Positions 23,190 through 35,390 of a stretch of DNA of 64,000 nucleotides are shown here, one piece after another. This DNA comes from Sphagnum compactum (taxonomy: Eukaryota; Bryophyta; Sphagnopsida; Sphagnales). The DNA lies in NCBI GenBank assembly GCA_965153455.1, contig OZ234495.1:14008875-14072874 (forward strand), written 5' to 3'. Position 1 is the first letter of the stretch. Each line of letters begins with the position of its first letter. The notes below the pieces were generated by a model. That model saw only the letters and a program-made list of their open reading frames with translations. It did no database searches and had not been told where the DNA came from. Position numbers and translations under genes: made by a program.

Positions 23190-26100
23190 ATGGGGTGTGG
23201 GATGGTCCAGATGTCCATTGTCCAGGATTCTGAGAACCTCACAGGAGGAAGAAGAGTTTGCGAAGACTGTGAAGAAGCAGCACGAGAGTTGCTGTGGTGC
23301 GAGAATTGCAGAATTGCTCTGTGTTTTGAGTGTGACAGCCATTGCCATCATGCCAAAAGTTCACAGAGTTCACATCTGCGTGTCCCGTTGCCTTCTGCTT
23401 GCACACTGTCCTCATTGCCCTTGATATCGGCTCATACCAAACATGGCACTAATGTGCTGTCAGAAGCAAGCAATCCAGCGAAAGCATGGAGGAATTCCAG
23501 TAATGGTATCTCTGCAGATGTCAAAGAGCTCCATGGCAGCAGGGGTGATACCTTTGATTCTTTACCACCAGCTTTCTGTCTGAAGGAGAAACGGAAAAGA
23601 AAGAAGAAAGGAGGTAAGGATGATGTTGCCCTTTCCTGTGCCACAGAAACTGCAGCAAACAACTTCGAACTCAAAAAGCCTCAGCAAGAACCAGGGGCTG
23701 GAGAGACATTCTCTAGCAATCCTGTGTCCTCATTGACAGGGTCAACTCTGAATATAAGAATCAGCAGGGAGTCTAAGCTTTTGGAGCATGGTGAAGACTC
23801 AATGTACAAGTCAGACACTTCAGATCTTTCATTTTGCAGTTCTTCACAGATCAGGAGCCCCACTTTGTCCTTTGCCAGATCTGCGATTGTAAGTACTTGC
23901 ATCTTCCCTTATGCCCAGAAGTCAAATCTTCCTTTTCCCTTACTATTTGTTTGCACATCATATCAATTTGGGTGCTATTTACTTCATTGCTATCTCTACA
24001 CTGTGTGCCCTTGTCATTGTTGCATGGTAGCTCATCACTGCTGTTGATGATGAAAGTGATGGTCTGACACTTCATATGTGAGACTCATAAGCTTATGATC
24101 CCACACATTATCATCTTACCTTCAAAGTGTTGTTGTGGAGTTCTCTTCTGCAATGCCACAGATATGTGTGCCCTGGTGTCTCTCTTTGCAGGACCACTGT
24201 GACCTGTGTCCTTTGTGAGATAATGTTTTAGGATCAGAGGACAATTGTTGAATGGATACAATATGGATGCAGCCTACATTGGAGCCTCTTAAATCAGCTC
24301 TGCAAGGAGGGCATCAAGTGAGTGGTCTCGAACCCCGCCCAAAACTTCATGTGAACTGGCATCCAGATGTTTACGATCCTATCTGTAGCACAGTCTCACA
24401 CACCTTAGGAAGCAATCAGCAGACATCTGTCTTTCTGTCACGTCGCAATTACCAGAAACACCTCCGCCATAAGAACAAAGGCCAGTCCAACTCACAGGCG
24501 TCGGGAAAGAAACAGGGATGCAATGCCAAGGCTAAAAAGCCTGGTGGAAGTCCAAATGCAAGGTCAGTTCTCAATTGGGTTTACCAGACTACACTCTTGG
24601 TGGCAGGCTGGTTTGTTATGACAGTTTCATCCTCTTGTTGAGTAATGTCATTTCCCGGGTCCCCTTGTCATTGATATGTTGCATTCTGTGAAGAAGGCAG
24701 CATGGAGAATCTAGAGGTAGGCCTGATAATTGATGAGACCTATAGCGTGTTCTAGAATTGAAAATTCTCTGCTTATGAAGGTACATGGTATGAAACTGCT
24801 GGCCTTGAATGCTTGAGGGATAGACATGGCTCTCAAGTTGGAGATTTGTGCATGTTTTGTGCAGATCCCATGCTTCTCCAGTCTCTCATCAATTGGCTGA
24901 AACACATGGCTGTTCTGAAGCCCGGAAAAAAAAAGGGCCTCTAACTCGTCTTCATGACAGTCTGTTGAGTGATGATGTACCTCACCATTGTACAGAGATT
25001 GTGACTGATTTACCTACAGATGTTTCTCTAACTATCCAATCTGAAGTAGCCGCCTGCCTGCCTGAAGTGACTTTGTTGGAAAAGTGTATTGGTAACCCAA
25101 GTAATGGAGGCAGCCATGGCAAGCTTGTCCATAAAGATGCTATTTCAGAAAAACCATCTGACACAAGTGTTCAAGAATACTCACCAACTTGTTCGGGAGA
25201 GATAGACACAGTCACACCAAAAGGGCTGCCTTTGGATTCTCTTTCATCCAAAGGGCCTGTGATTGGTTTTAGAAGTGCCAATTCACCATCTGTAAATACT
25301 GAGCTCAGTGATGGAGGCAATGGTGTTGTTGAAGAGGTCATGCCAAACACAGGGAGCAATGGATTGGTCATTCCACAACAGTCTCATGTTGCAAACAACA
25401 TGGTTGTGCTGATGAAGGAGTTGATTGTGGATCAATCTGAGATTGATGAATCCATGGCAACAGGGTTCCCAGAGTGTTGCCACAGAGCTGTGGGCTGCAT
25501 GATTCATGCTGCCAAATTGGCTGCCCAGGTGACCTTCCACCTGTCTTGACAAAGTACCAAGTTTGAGCCAGTACATAGTTGTTGAATATGTGAGTGTTAA
25601 CTTAGTAGAGTTTAGCAACTATTGGTGTAATTCTCTGGATTGCCTACTGCAGGGGGAGCCTTTGGGGGCCATGGTGAAATATGAAGCAGCTGCATGCCTT
25701 TTCCGGTATGCCAACTTGTGTGGTGCACATATTTGTTACTATTAGCACTTGGGTGGCTTAAGTGTTCTGTGGATGTTTATTTATCAGCAATGTTTGTGCA
25801 TGAATTTCTTCTATATATTGAACCCTATCATATAAATTTTGACCTTTCTGCCCTCTAGCAGCAGCAGCAGCTTTGAGTCTCATGATTGAGATCTCAACTT
25901 AGATGATCTCAACGTAATGCCAATTTTGTTGTGTTGGCACTTTGAGGCACCTCATCAAATTTTTCTGTTTGTCTCACAGAGAGGCAGAGAGGACTCCCCT
26001 GAAGGATGCTACTCATGGATCTGAGGAAGTAGACAAGCAAGCAGTTCAAGGTCAAGTGGCAGCATGGATTTCTGTTGCAGCTCTCTGTTTTCAAACTGGG

Positions 26101-29100
26101 AATGCTTGTTGGGCTGAGAATTGCCACCTTCAGCTGCTTTGTTTATGCCAGTCCAGTGTGCTCAAGCTTGATGCTGGGAAATGCCTTCTGGGGGCTGGGA
26201 AGTGCCAGTTGATCCAGGGAGAGTGGAGCAGGGCTTATGCTCTTTCCTCAGCAGCTATGTTGCTATTTGAAGGTGGGTGGGGTTCAATGGACAGTGTGTT
26301 TTCTGCTCAATGTTTTTGGACCAAGTCCCACAGGGGAGGAGAGGCAATGAGATGAGAGAGTTCTCTTGAAAAGACTGACTGCTCGTGGGTATTGGATTTG
26401 GCTAGCAAAGATCTAGGGCTTTCATGTCAGACTGCACTTGCTGTACCCTTTGTCCATTAGCCCTGTGCCCAGTTTTGGCAGAATAATAGGAGTTTCAAGC
26501 AGAGCAATGCTTCATAGTAAGGTAACAGAAAGGTGGTACAATGGTTGTGATATTAGCGGATTTCTCTGGGAAGTTCTTCATATGCAACCATTCATTTGTT
26601 GTGTGAGAGATTACAATTGTTCATTGCTAGCCCTTCTGGCTCATACTTTAGACTTGCAACTGTGGCATCCTATGCTCTTTTTATTCAAAGGTCAAGAACC
26701 AGCCTGAGCATTAATGTCATTCTGCTGCAGCATGTAGTGAGGCCTGCTAGTCCTCAAGTCCTTCCCCTCATCAATGACCTTATTTGAAAAGTAGTTCGAG
26801 GAAGCAGTTAAACTTTGCATGCTATACAGTTTATCCAAGCATTTTTGCTTCATCCTGTGATCTTTAGCTAAAGCATGTATGTGCAATTCACTGTGCAGTC
26901 ACATACAACAGTTGGACATACTCTTTCACAAGTACTGAGGCTGGTGACTGATTAGAGTTCCCTCCATCACACAGGATGTAGAATTCTTGTCATACAGTAT
27001 ATGAAGACGATCTTTCTTTCTTTTTGTTCATTTTTCTTTAGTTTCAGAACCAGTTCATATGTACGTGTGCCATCCTAGTCACATTGAGGAAATCTCAATT
27101 TCAAGATAGGAAAGAATACATGGAGCTTTTTATACAATTGTTTGCCAAAGGACTTGAGCAGACAATTGCATACTTATCTACACCAACTATTAAAAGCTGA
27201 AGAAGTCAGTGGAAGGAATTCATGTTGATTTGTTTGTTTCTGCCAAGAACTGACACGACAATTGTTAGGTAACCTTGCATGCTTTTGTGGAGTACTCTCT
27301 GCAATTATATATTATGTACAGAAACACATGTTTGCTTACTGTTTAGATAGTAGATTCACCTGCCTTCAACCAAATAAACTAAAGAGATGGGCAGGGGGAA
27401 TGTTTTGAGTTGTATGCATCTTGGGTTGTTTGTGAAGTTTATGAATTTCATGGCTTTGCGTGTGTGCAGACTGTGAAGCAGAGAGGGAGCAGATTGTGGA
27501 CAAGGAGTTGAACTGGGGAGCTGCTAATGATGAGCTCAAAGAGCTTGTAGTGAAGGCTAGTTGGCTAGCTGGGGCTGTGGCTTTAGACAGTCACAATGTG
27601 GATGCAGGGAAGAAACGGCTTCTGGGAGCCCTTGTTCCAGCTTGTGAGCTACAATCCAAAGCTGAAGAGGCTCATTGTCTTAGGTGGGTGGGTTTGAATG
27701 ACTTGTTCTTGCAAAATATGTCCTTGTGTAATGACCCATCATTCATGCCATCAAAAGGAAGGAGACTTGGTTTGGCAAATTGTTGTTGCGTTGCACATGC
27801 TCATGTGGTAGAACTTGTTTTGAAGAGTCCATCATTATTCTGTAGTTCAGGGGATGTCTCATGTGCTATGCTCTTTGTGCCATTCTAGGCTCCTTGCAAA
27901 TCTGCAGAAGGGAGAGCAGTATTTGAAAAGCTTGCAAGCAGCTGTAGATGGTTTCAGTGCATGTGACCTACCCTATGCGCATGCTGAGGCACTTTTTCTG
28001 TTGCTGCTCTCAAGGTTTTTCTCTTGCTTACACTCCCTCTCTTTACATGTCCGGGTCATGTTTTTAAATGTAGGTTTTTGTGTATAGATAATTTTTTCTT
28101 TCTCTGGGCACCACAATTCTACACTTCAGCAGTAGTATAGAAGTTGCATTCAGATGACATCCTCCTTGTGCTCCATTACAATCTCCTCATATGTACTGCA
28201 GACTTGACTTAAATCATAAGTATGGAGAAAATCTCAGTACTTATGATGAAGATCTTATATGTGCTGCAGATCACCTTGTATTCGAGGTGGTCTGTGGGAG
28301 AATCAGTCCATGTCAGGATCACAGGGGGCTGTGAAACGACTGGATTATTTGGGATTTGCAAAGCATGACCTTCAGGCCGCAGCCTTTCTACTTGAGGGAA
28401 ATGTGACCCTCCAAACATCAGCTCCTGTTGCAGACCTTCTGGATCTAAGTCTCAAGATGGCTCAAAGCATTTGGTTTTTGAATTCCCCTATGGTCATGAA
28501 CAGGCAGGAGAAAATCAAAGTTTCTCCTATGTGGACCTATGTGGAGATGAATGTGGGCCCTGTGGAAACACCAATATATTTGGAACTGCTGGGTAGGATC
28601 CATGGAGCCTGTGCAGTGTGTGTTCTGCTTGATGAGAAAATCGAAGCTGAGACTTCTCTTGGTCTTGCTCTGAAGAACAACGAGTGGGTGAGAAGATGTA
28701 AAAGTGATGCAAGCTGTGCCGAAGCACTGCTTGAACGCCTAGATTGGCAAGGTTCAGGGACTTGCCGAAAGTCCTGGCAGGTCTTGGAAGGTTCTTTGAT
28801 TGGCATGTAACATATATCAGCTGTAAGCAGTATGCGAAGATGGTCACCTTATGTACTTTTCTGCTTTGGGTCAGGGGTAGTTTCAAAGTAAATTTTTCTG
28901 GTTGGGGGGGGGACTTCTTTCCAAGTCCAACAAATGTACTTTCCATGGGTTTTATTTATCTTGATCTGGAAATTTTGCATGCATATATACCTGCTAGATG
29001 TCATTCTTCATGACTTTAGTTTCACATTGCTGTTATCTTTCAATTTGTATTCTGTCATTTTATGGGCATGTTGATGTTCTGTTATAGGATTGTCTACAAG

Positions 29101-30300
29101 TTGCCAAGCTCCTAATGCTGTAGAGAACTCCCATTAGCTGTAGGTTGTTGCAGATCCAAGCTTCCTGGTTGATCACCCTTCCCAAGTACAACACCATTTT
29201 CAAAGCCTTGGAAGTTGAAGAAACGACAATCTGATGTTGTATCAGTTCTTTTTTCCTTTCATAGGATCTTTTATGTGGTATAGTGCAGTCAACCAACTTC
29301 CCGACAACCAGCTTCATTTTCTACAGGATGGAAAAATGGAGAACATGAAAGGTTTGATCTCAAAAGGTACTGTCTCTTTCCTTGAATTCAAGGATTTTGC
29401 CCTCTTGATCTCTTCAACTGCAATGCATCATCAAAGAATCTCTCTCAGTTTCTCAATTGGAAGCCACGAGCATCTGAATTCTCTTACTTGTCAGATGCTT
29501 TCTTCTCATGGTTCCTGATCTCTCTCTCCTTCAGTTTCAAAGGATGTGGCTCTTCAAACATCAGAGAATCACAATTTGTGGTACCTCTGTCTGTCTGCCT
29601 CTCTGTGTCTGTCTGTGAGTCTGACAGTGGAATCAGAGGATTTGTATTCCAGAAGAAGAGAGTTTTCTGTGAATTGTTTGGGTACTGAAATTGATTACAA
29701 TCTGTAGAGCATCAAGTGGATTGTCTTTGCTTGTCATTATGCCACCTCTTCAGAGGCGGAAGTCAGAAGCTGATGCAACAATGGAAGGCATGATATGCCA
29801 GCTTCAATTCTTATTAAGAACGTGTCGAGATGTTATACAGTATCTTGCAGTTCATCCTGCTGGCAGAGAGACTGTTCCAGCAGAAGTGCATTCAGATCTT
29901 GGCAGTGTCATCATGTGTAAGCCCCACAAATCGCCCTGCCTATCATCATATGAAAAACAAACCCCACCTCTTGATGCTTGGTTGTGGCAGTGCTAGCTAG
30001 AGCAGTGCTCAAAGCAGAATTTGATCTCATCACTCTTGTTTTCTCATCAAACTTTGTGTGTTGCTTGGGAGTTTTTATACATAACTCAGAATCTCTCAGA
30101 GAGAGGAAGCAACTCCCCCTCTTTTTTGTTTTTTGTTTTCTTCAGATCAGAAGCAAGAAGTCCTTGTTGATCCTGGAGAGTTTGCAGCCAGATTGGAGCT
30201 TTTCTCAAAGAGTCAAGGTATTGATCCCAGACAAAATTTCCAATCTTTGGTGGCCATCACTTTCTGCTTCAGGCAGTTCCAGTCTCGAGCTTTGGCATAG
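23190..30300 (+). CDS. B-box zinc finger protein with W-x-PDVYDP domain and helical C-terminal region, 12 exons
   Basis: Exons: 23190-23888, 24273-24562, 24865-25528, 25653-25705, 25980-26272, 27470-27683, 27889-28014, 28270-28751, 29265-29366, 29535-29614, 29754-29916, 30146-30300. All junctions are GT-AG with matching phases, giving 1107 codons including TAG. Residues 24-62 form a B-box-type zinc site (C24, C27, C37, C40, C45, C48, H53/54, H62). A KRKRKKK basic cluster near 134 could be a nuclear signal. Exon 2 holds LHVNWHPDVYDPICSTVSHT followed by basic residues, a segment found in plant proteins of unassigned function. Exon 3 ends with IHAAKLAAQ, and exons 4-8 continue as a Cys-rich, Leu/Ala-rich helical region (AWISVAALCFQTGNACWAENC, AHAEALFLLLLS) that suggests TPR-like helices. 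The start is the first ATG before the B-box. Exons 1-8 are well supported; if exon 8 is instead terminal, the protein stops at 28810. Exons 9-12 rest on phase agreement and good acceptors. The next frame, a C78 peptidase, may be part of the same protein. Confidence 0.7.
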
Positions 30301-30438
30301 AGAGAAGTTGGAACATTCTTCCAGAACTTCTCCAAGAAAGAACTCTTGAACTTTTCTGTATGCCAAAGCTTCTTAAATGCCAAAGTTTTATGTACAAATG
30401 TAACAAGCCCTGTAGCAGCAAGGAGCAAGTGTGATGAA

Positions 30439-32031
30439 ATGAATGAAGGGGGAGGGAAGATTGGTGCAATTTTTTTGTATCTAAATGTCTGTAGCAAGGT
30501 TGCTTGTTCTGAGACATGTGAAGAAGAATTGGCTAAGGAGTTGGAGATCGATTCACAAGTGGTGGTGTCCACAAGCCATCAAATCCCATACAAAAGCCAT
30601 GAGACAGAAGATACAGATCATGAGGAGGATGTCAACAAAGTGAAATACCACTCAATAGTGAAATGCATGCTTGGGTGCAAGCAGGATGTTCCTTTCAAGG
30701 ACTGGAACAGTCACTGTTTGATGCACGCAATGCAGTCTGATGAAATCAGAATCCAGAATCCTGCAAAAGCTCATGCAAAAAGAGGACCACAGGTGGGAGG
30801 ATCATCAATTGAGGGGGAACATCATCAGCTACTGCTGCTGGGTGGTTTAAAAGACAATGGCCTTCAGAACAAAACCCTAGAGGAAATTATGACGGAGGAG
30901 CTCATGATGTCGCAAATGTGTGAGCAACACAGTGTGCACATTCAAGAAGAAGGGTTGATGTGTCTTCTGCAGCAATGCTTGGAATCAGAGCAGCAAGGAG
31001 CACCTTCAAGTATAGCATTGTCAGGATATGTAGAGCACTTCCAGAGCAGAGATGATGAAGAAGATGATCTTGGGTGGGATTGTGGATGGTGCAACCTACA
31101 AATGTTGAGCTCCAACTTGTTAGCAGAAGACAAAGAGGCGAGAGATGTGTTGTTCGGTGGTGTAGGGTTTGTGCCTGATATCCAGTCCATACAAAAGTGG
31201 CTAGAGATTGCTTGGGCCAAGGGGTTCAACATCGCTGGGGCCGAGTACTTTGAAAGGAAAGTCCATGGCACACACAAGTTGATTGGCATGGCAGAGTGTG
31301 CCACTTTGCTCAGATCCTTTGGGTTACGCTCACAAATCCTTGAATTTCAAGCAGCAGGGGGAAGAAAGCATGAGCGAAGAGAAGGGCGAGGAGGAAAAAA
31401 TGGAACCAATGCAGAAGTAACAACCCAATATAAAGATCAGCATCATCTTGATCATCAGCATTCTATGACTGAAAAGTCTGCAGCAGGGGTTGATGGAGGA
31501 CTAGGTGATCGGTGTAAGAATCATCCTGGCTGTGGTGCAAATGAACAGGTGGGGAATCGTGAGCAGCAGAAGGAGTCAACCATTAACCACCAAGACTTTA
31601 TCAATTGGGTGTGTGATTATTTCATGAACAAAGGCACCAACAACAGCAGCAAGAGCTCTACACCACCAACTTCTTTCAGCAAAAGATCACCACTCTACTT
31701 TCAGCAACACCGAGGGCATTCACTGACAATTGTAGGAATAGAACGATGCCCAAAATCTGCACCAAAAAAATCAGACACCAATGCAGCAGATCATGAGGAG
31801 GATCAAGTTTTCTTCCTGGTTCTGGATCCATCTCATAAAACCCAGCAAATCTGGAGCTGCCTTCGACAAAACAGTGGCTGGCAAAGCTTGATGAAGCTCA
31901 GTGCTGAGAGGCTGATGAAAGAAGCAGCAGAGGTTCTTCAGGTGTGCTATTTGGAGAAAGGAGTTGCACAAGGAGAGGAGGAGCTGGAGTCTCTCAAAAT
32001 TGTTACGCGCACTGTGCATCACAGTCACTAA
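30439..32031 (+). CDS. ZUFSP: Peptidase family C78 protein, ZUFSP/ZUP1-like deubiquitinase
   Basis: A single open frame of 530 residues runs from the first in-frame ATG (30439) to TAA. C76, C80, H92 and H96 form a C2H2 finger (C-x3-C-x11-H-x3-H), like the ubiquitin-binding fingers of ZUFSP. The C78 papain-fold domain starts at about 210. GWDCGWCNLQM holds the predicted nucleophile Cys215, QQHRGHSLTIVGIE the general base His427, and LVLDPSH the Asp463. Between them, IQSIQKWLEIAWAKGFNIAGA and GTHKLIGMAECATLLRSF match the ZUFSP layout. In animals ZUFSP cleaves K63-linked ubiquitin chains in genome maintenance; the same activity here is inferred. The motif reads GWDCGW rather than the usual GWGCGY, and a low-complexity acidic/His insertion lies at about 330-390. 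The frame stays open upstream of 30439 without an ATG, so the true start may be in an earlier exon or it may be the C-terminal part of the B-box gene. Confidence 0.83.
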   Translation: MNEGGGKIGAIFLYLNVCSKVACSETCEEELAKELEIDSQVVVSTSHQIPYKSHETEDTDHEEDVNKVKYHSIVKCMLGCKQDVPFKDWNSHCLMHAMQSDEIRIQNPAKAHAKRGPQVGGSSIEGEHHQLLLLGGLKDNGLQNKTLEEIMTEELMMSQMCEQHSVHIQEEGLMCLLQQCLESEQQGAPSSIALSGYVEHFQSRDDEEDDLGWDCGWCNLQMLSSNLLAEDKEARDVLFGGVGFVPDIQSIQKWLEIAWAKGFNIAGAEYFERKVHGTHKLIGMAECATLLRSFGLRSQILEFQAAGGRKHERREGRGGKNGTNAEVTTQYKDQHHLDHQHSMTEKSAAGVDGGLGDRCKNHPGCGANEQVGNREQQKESTINHQDFINWVCDYFMNKGTNNSSKSSTPPTSFSKRSPLYFQQHRGHSLTIVGIERCPKSAPKKSDTNAADHEEDQVFFLVLDPSHKTQQIWSCLRQNSGWQSLMKLSAERLMKEAAEVLQVCYLEKGVAQGEEELESLKIVTRTVHHSH

Positions 32032-32639
32032 AATTCACACTTAAAAGCTCAAAAGTTCAGTTGCCATGTGATTTGGTCCAGAGCTTGTACATTAAAAATT
32101 AGTAATGTCTTCACCTTTATAGAACTATTTTTCATGTAAAATGATTTTGAATATTACATTACATTCTCCGCCATCATAAGTGTTTAAGAATAATATTCAT
32201 TTATTTTTACAATGTATAAATTATAAGTATAAATATTGAAAGTAAGAGCTAATACAAAATGGAATCATATTATTTTTTGTTATTTAAAAAATATAGAAGT
32301 ATAGAATTTTTGAATCGACACTATATAACCTTGGATTAACCTAGAGTTTTTTTTCCCCTAGTTATAGAGATTTAGTACATCATAGTTGTTGAAATTTAGT
32401 CACAATTTAGATGGTTGAAAGCTTCGATACTTAGTGTATAATACTTAATGTAAATTTAAAATAGGTATAAGATTTTGGGTAATTTAATCTTTTGATTACA
32501 ATAATGTCATAGTTAAATTAATATAAAATCCATGTATTAAAATATATGTGAAATAACAATGACAATTTTTTTTGTGTTTCTAATGATCCATCATCTATTT
32601 GCAAAATCACTTGGAAAGATTTCCTAAGTGTATTTTGAA

Positions 32640-32790
32640 GGACAACTTATATTCTTGAATATCCCTCCTAGAAAAGAGGAAAGAGGAGGCATCTTACACC
32701 TTTAAGAGAATGAGGGATTTTATGCCTATTTATAAGTGTAAGATCTTTCTCATTCTTAAGGAGCTTGTAGAAGAACCCTCTCCCTCCTTT
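32640..32790. repeat. Foldback repeat, second copy
   Basis: CATCTTACACCTTTAAGAGA and GAGGGATTTTATGCCTA are followed by GTGTAAGATC and CTCATTCTTAAGGAG, so the copy has inverted complementarity (CTTACAC/GTGTAAG and TTAAGAGAATGAG/CTCATTCTTAAG). The same words make the cleaner palindrome at 62.9 kb. Confidence 0.6.
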
Positions 32791-34689
32791 GCTTTGTGAT
32801 CTATGTGTATGTTTATTAGTAACATTTGTCTCATGCTTTTATGTTAATTTTGGAAATGTAATAGTCTAATTTTAGGTTAGCGCGATTAACTAGTAAATAC
32901 TTTTGTTTCGTGAATATTATTTTCATTTTTTGCACAAATTACCTTGAGCAAGACTATTACAAGTTAATATTTTACATAGTTGGACTTCAAATTGTGCTAT
33001 CATTTCCAATTTTTAGGAATGCTTGGAATGTATTATTAAAGGTGTTAAAGTTATTATTTAATTTTTTTAATGTTTCCTTTCTATAAAATTTGCAATGCCA
33101 TGTATTCATGTTTCGAATGTTAATTGTAGAATTATTTTTTTTCCTCCACTTGACAATGTATTATACTTGTACAAATATTTGTAACTATTGTGAATTTATG
33201 CCTTCATATCTCACATTTATCCATTCATAAGTTTAGACTCACCCTAATTGATACTTTTGCAAAGCTTTTATATGCTTTTACACATTTCATATATTAATGG
33301 AAATCTTAATTTGAATTACATGAAATATATATCCTAAAAATATACTTGCAAGCCCAACATTTGAATATACCTAGATTTTCCACCCATAAATTCGTAAATC
33401 AAAGAAAAATTCGCTTTCAACAAATTAAAGTAACCTACACAAGTGAACCATTTGGGGCATCACAATAAAAACAACGAACTACAATAAGAACAAGGAATTA
33501 AATAAAACTAGTTAGTTTGGGCATTTTTCTTTATCCCGCGGTGACCCATGTAAACACAACTTTTTGTTGAGAAACGGAGATGTTTGGTTAATTTTATGAT
33601 CAATATGTGTTATAATTGTTGGTTAAGATTATTTGAAAAGTTTTGACAAGTCTAAATCCTTTTTATAAATATGCCAAAACTCAAGACTCTGTGGCACTCC
33701 TAGTCTAGTACTTTTGTTTTCTAAGTGTCAACATATTATCCAAAAAATTAAACATTTTTTTTCTTTTTTGGTATGCACATTGTGCTTGATTTCCTAGCAA
33801 ACCTTTGGAAATGAATTAGAGTTTTAAAAAGTAATAATATTGTCAACTCTTTTGCATTATTAACACTTAAAAATTTCAACGTTTTAGCATCATTGTATAA
33901 GAATTAATGTTTTATATTATTTGAATTTTATGTCATCACATAGAATATATATTTTTAGAATTTGAGATTTAAATATTATGAAAAGATTTGAAGAAATGTT
34001 GATATTCCTTTTGATTTCTAAGAATAAAAGTCAACACTGAATTAGGTTCTTGAATTATGTTTGAAGACACTTAAGGATGTTATTTTTAGATTTAAATTAT
34101 GACAATTGAAATTATAATGATTTTAATTCACATTTTCACGTAACAAACTTAACAATACCATATAACATGCATGATATTATTTGCCATGGTTAACCAAAGT
34201 TGGGATTCATTACAACGTTGGAAGGAGTCAATCCTTGTAATGACCCTATTTGTAAATATGCTTACACTTCAAGAACAATTTTTCCTACATAAGCATTAAA
34301 TAAGTGAAACAAATTAAGTGGATTTCAATTTCCAATACAAATAATGCACAAGTTTGGCCATGCGTGTTAGTGGTGACTTTTGCTTGTTCAACGATAGTAG
34401 TAACTAGACATGTTTGATGGTAAATAATCATGAGTAAAAAATATTCAGCAATTTTAGAGAAATTTTGAACGTATATTACCAAATATTCTTGAAATAAATC
34501 TTAAATGATTGTTAGAAATTTTGAAAGTAGGAGAATAGGAGGCCAAAGGGAAGGAGTGAACCAATTATTGTAAGGACCCACTTGTTCATTTTAACAATTT
34601 GTTCATTGAAAATTCTTATGAACATGGAACAATTCTGCTTTTATTTTACCGAATATTTTACTTGGGGTTTCATGTTGTTGTGCAGTATG

Positions 34690-34870
34690 AATGGTGATCA
34701 ATTGATGAAAAAAATGAATTGATTTTGTGAAAATTAAGTTTGATTGGAATGAAGATATTGAATAATATTGCAAGCAACTTGAATTGAAGTGAATTCAATT
34801 CAAATTCTTAAATTCAATTTGACATTTGGATTAAGATTCAGTTGAATTAAATTCAAATTTACTTGAAGAG
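34690..34870 (+). repeat. Dispersed AT-rich repeat, family X
   Basis: GATTTTGTGAAAATTAAGTT at 34721-34740 and AATTGAAGTGAATTCAA about 45 bases later recur in the opposite orientation at 48556-48725. A further partial relative (GGATTAAGATTCAATTTAAT) is at about 35290-35390. No coding sequence or clear terminal repeats are seen. Confidence 0.6.
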
Positions 34871-35289
34871 AAATGGGATGCAAATTGGTGAAGAAGGGAT
34901 TGAAAATATCTATATGTATATGGTGTTGGAAAAAAAAAAACTTTAGAAAAACAAAATTGAAAAGACATCTTTCCAAGCTTCTTTATTTGGGAATTGGCCC
35001 ACTATTACAAAATGTGGATGCAATTATTTGGTCCCTGTTTAGTGACTAGTGAATCATTGCCCCCGGTCGATCAAAATCTAGTGGATTCATTCAACATCCA
35101 ATGAAATCACATAATGATTTGAGATGCATTTTGTTGGAATGCTATGCTAAACAAAGTCTAATTTGAAATTGTTTAAGTTAGAACTTACAACTTGTGAAAT
35201 GGTAAGTTGTCCTATTGAAACCAACTTTGATGAATCATTGTCACTAAAATTAAGTTGGATTTTGCGTTATTATGCACTACTAATGACGA

Positions 35290-35390
35290 TCAACATTGCA
35301 TTTTAACTTGAATTGAATTTGAATTCAATTATTGGATTAAGATTCAATTTAATTGAAAAAAAAGAGATATAAATTGCTGAAAAATATATT
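35290..35390 (+). repeat. Partial copy of dispersed repeat family X
   Basis: It shares GAATTGAATTTGAATTCAAT, GGATTAAGATTCAATTTAAT and AGATATAAATTGCTGAA with variants at 34780-34900, about 510 bases upstream in the same orientation. Confidence 0.5.
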
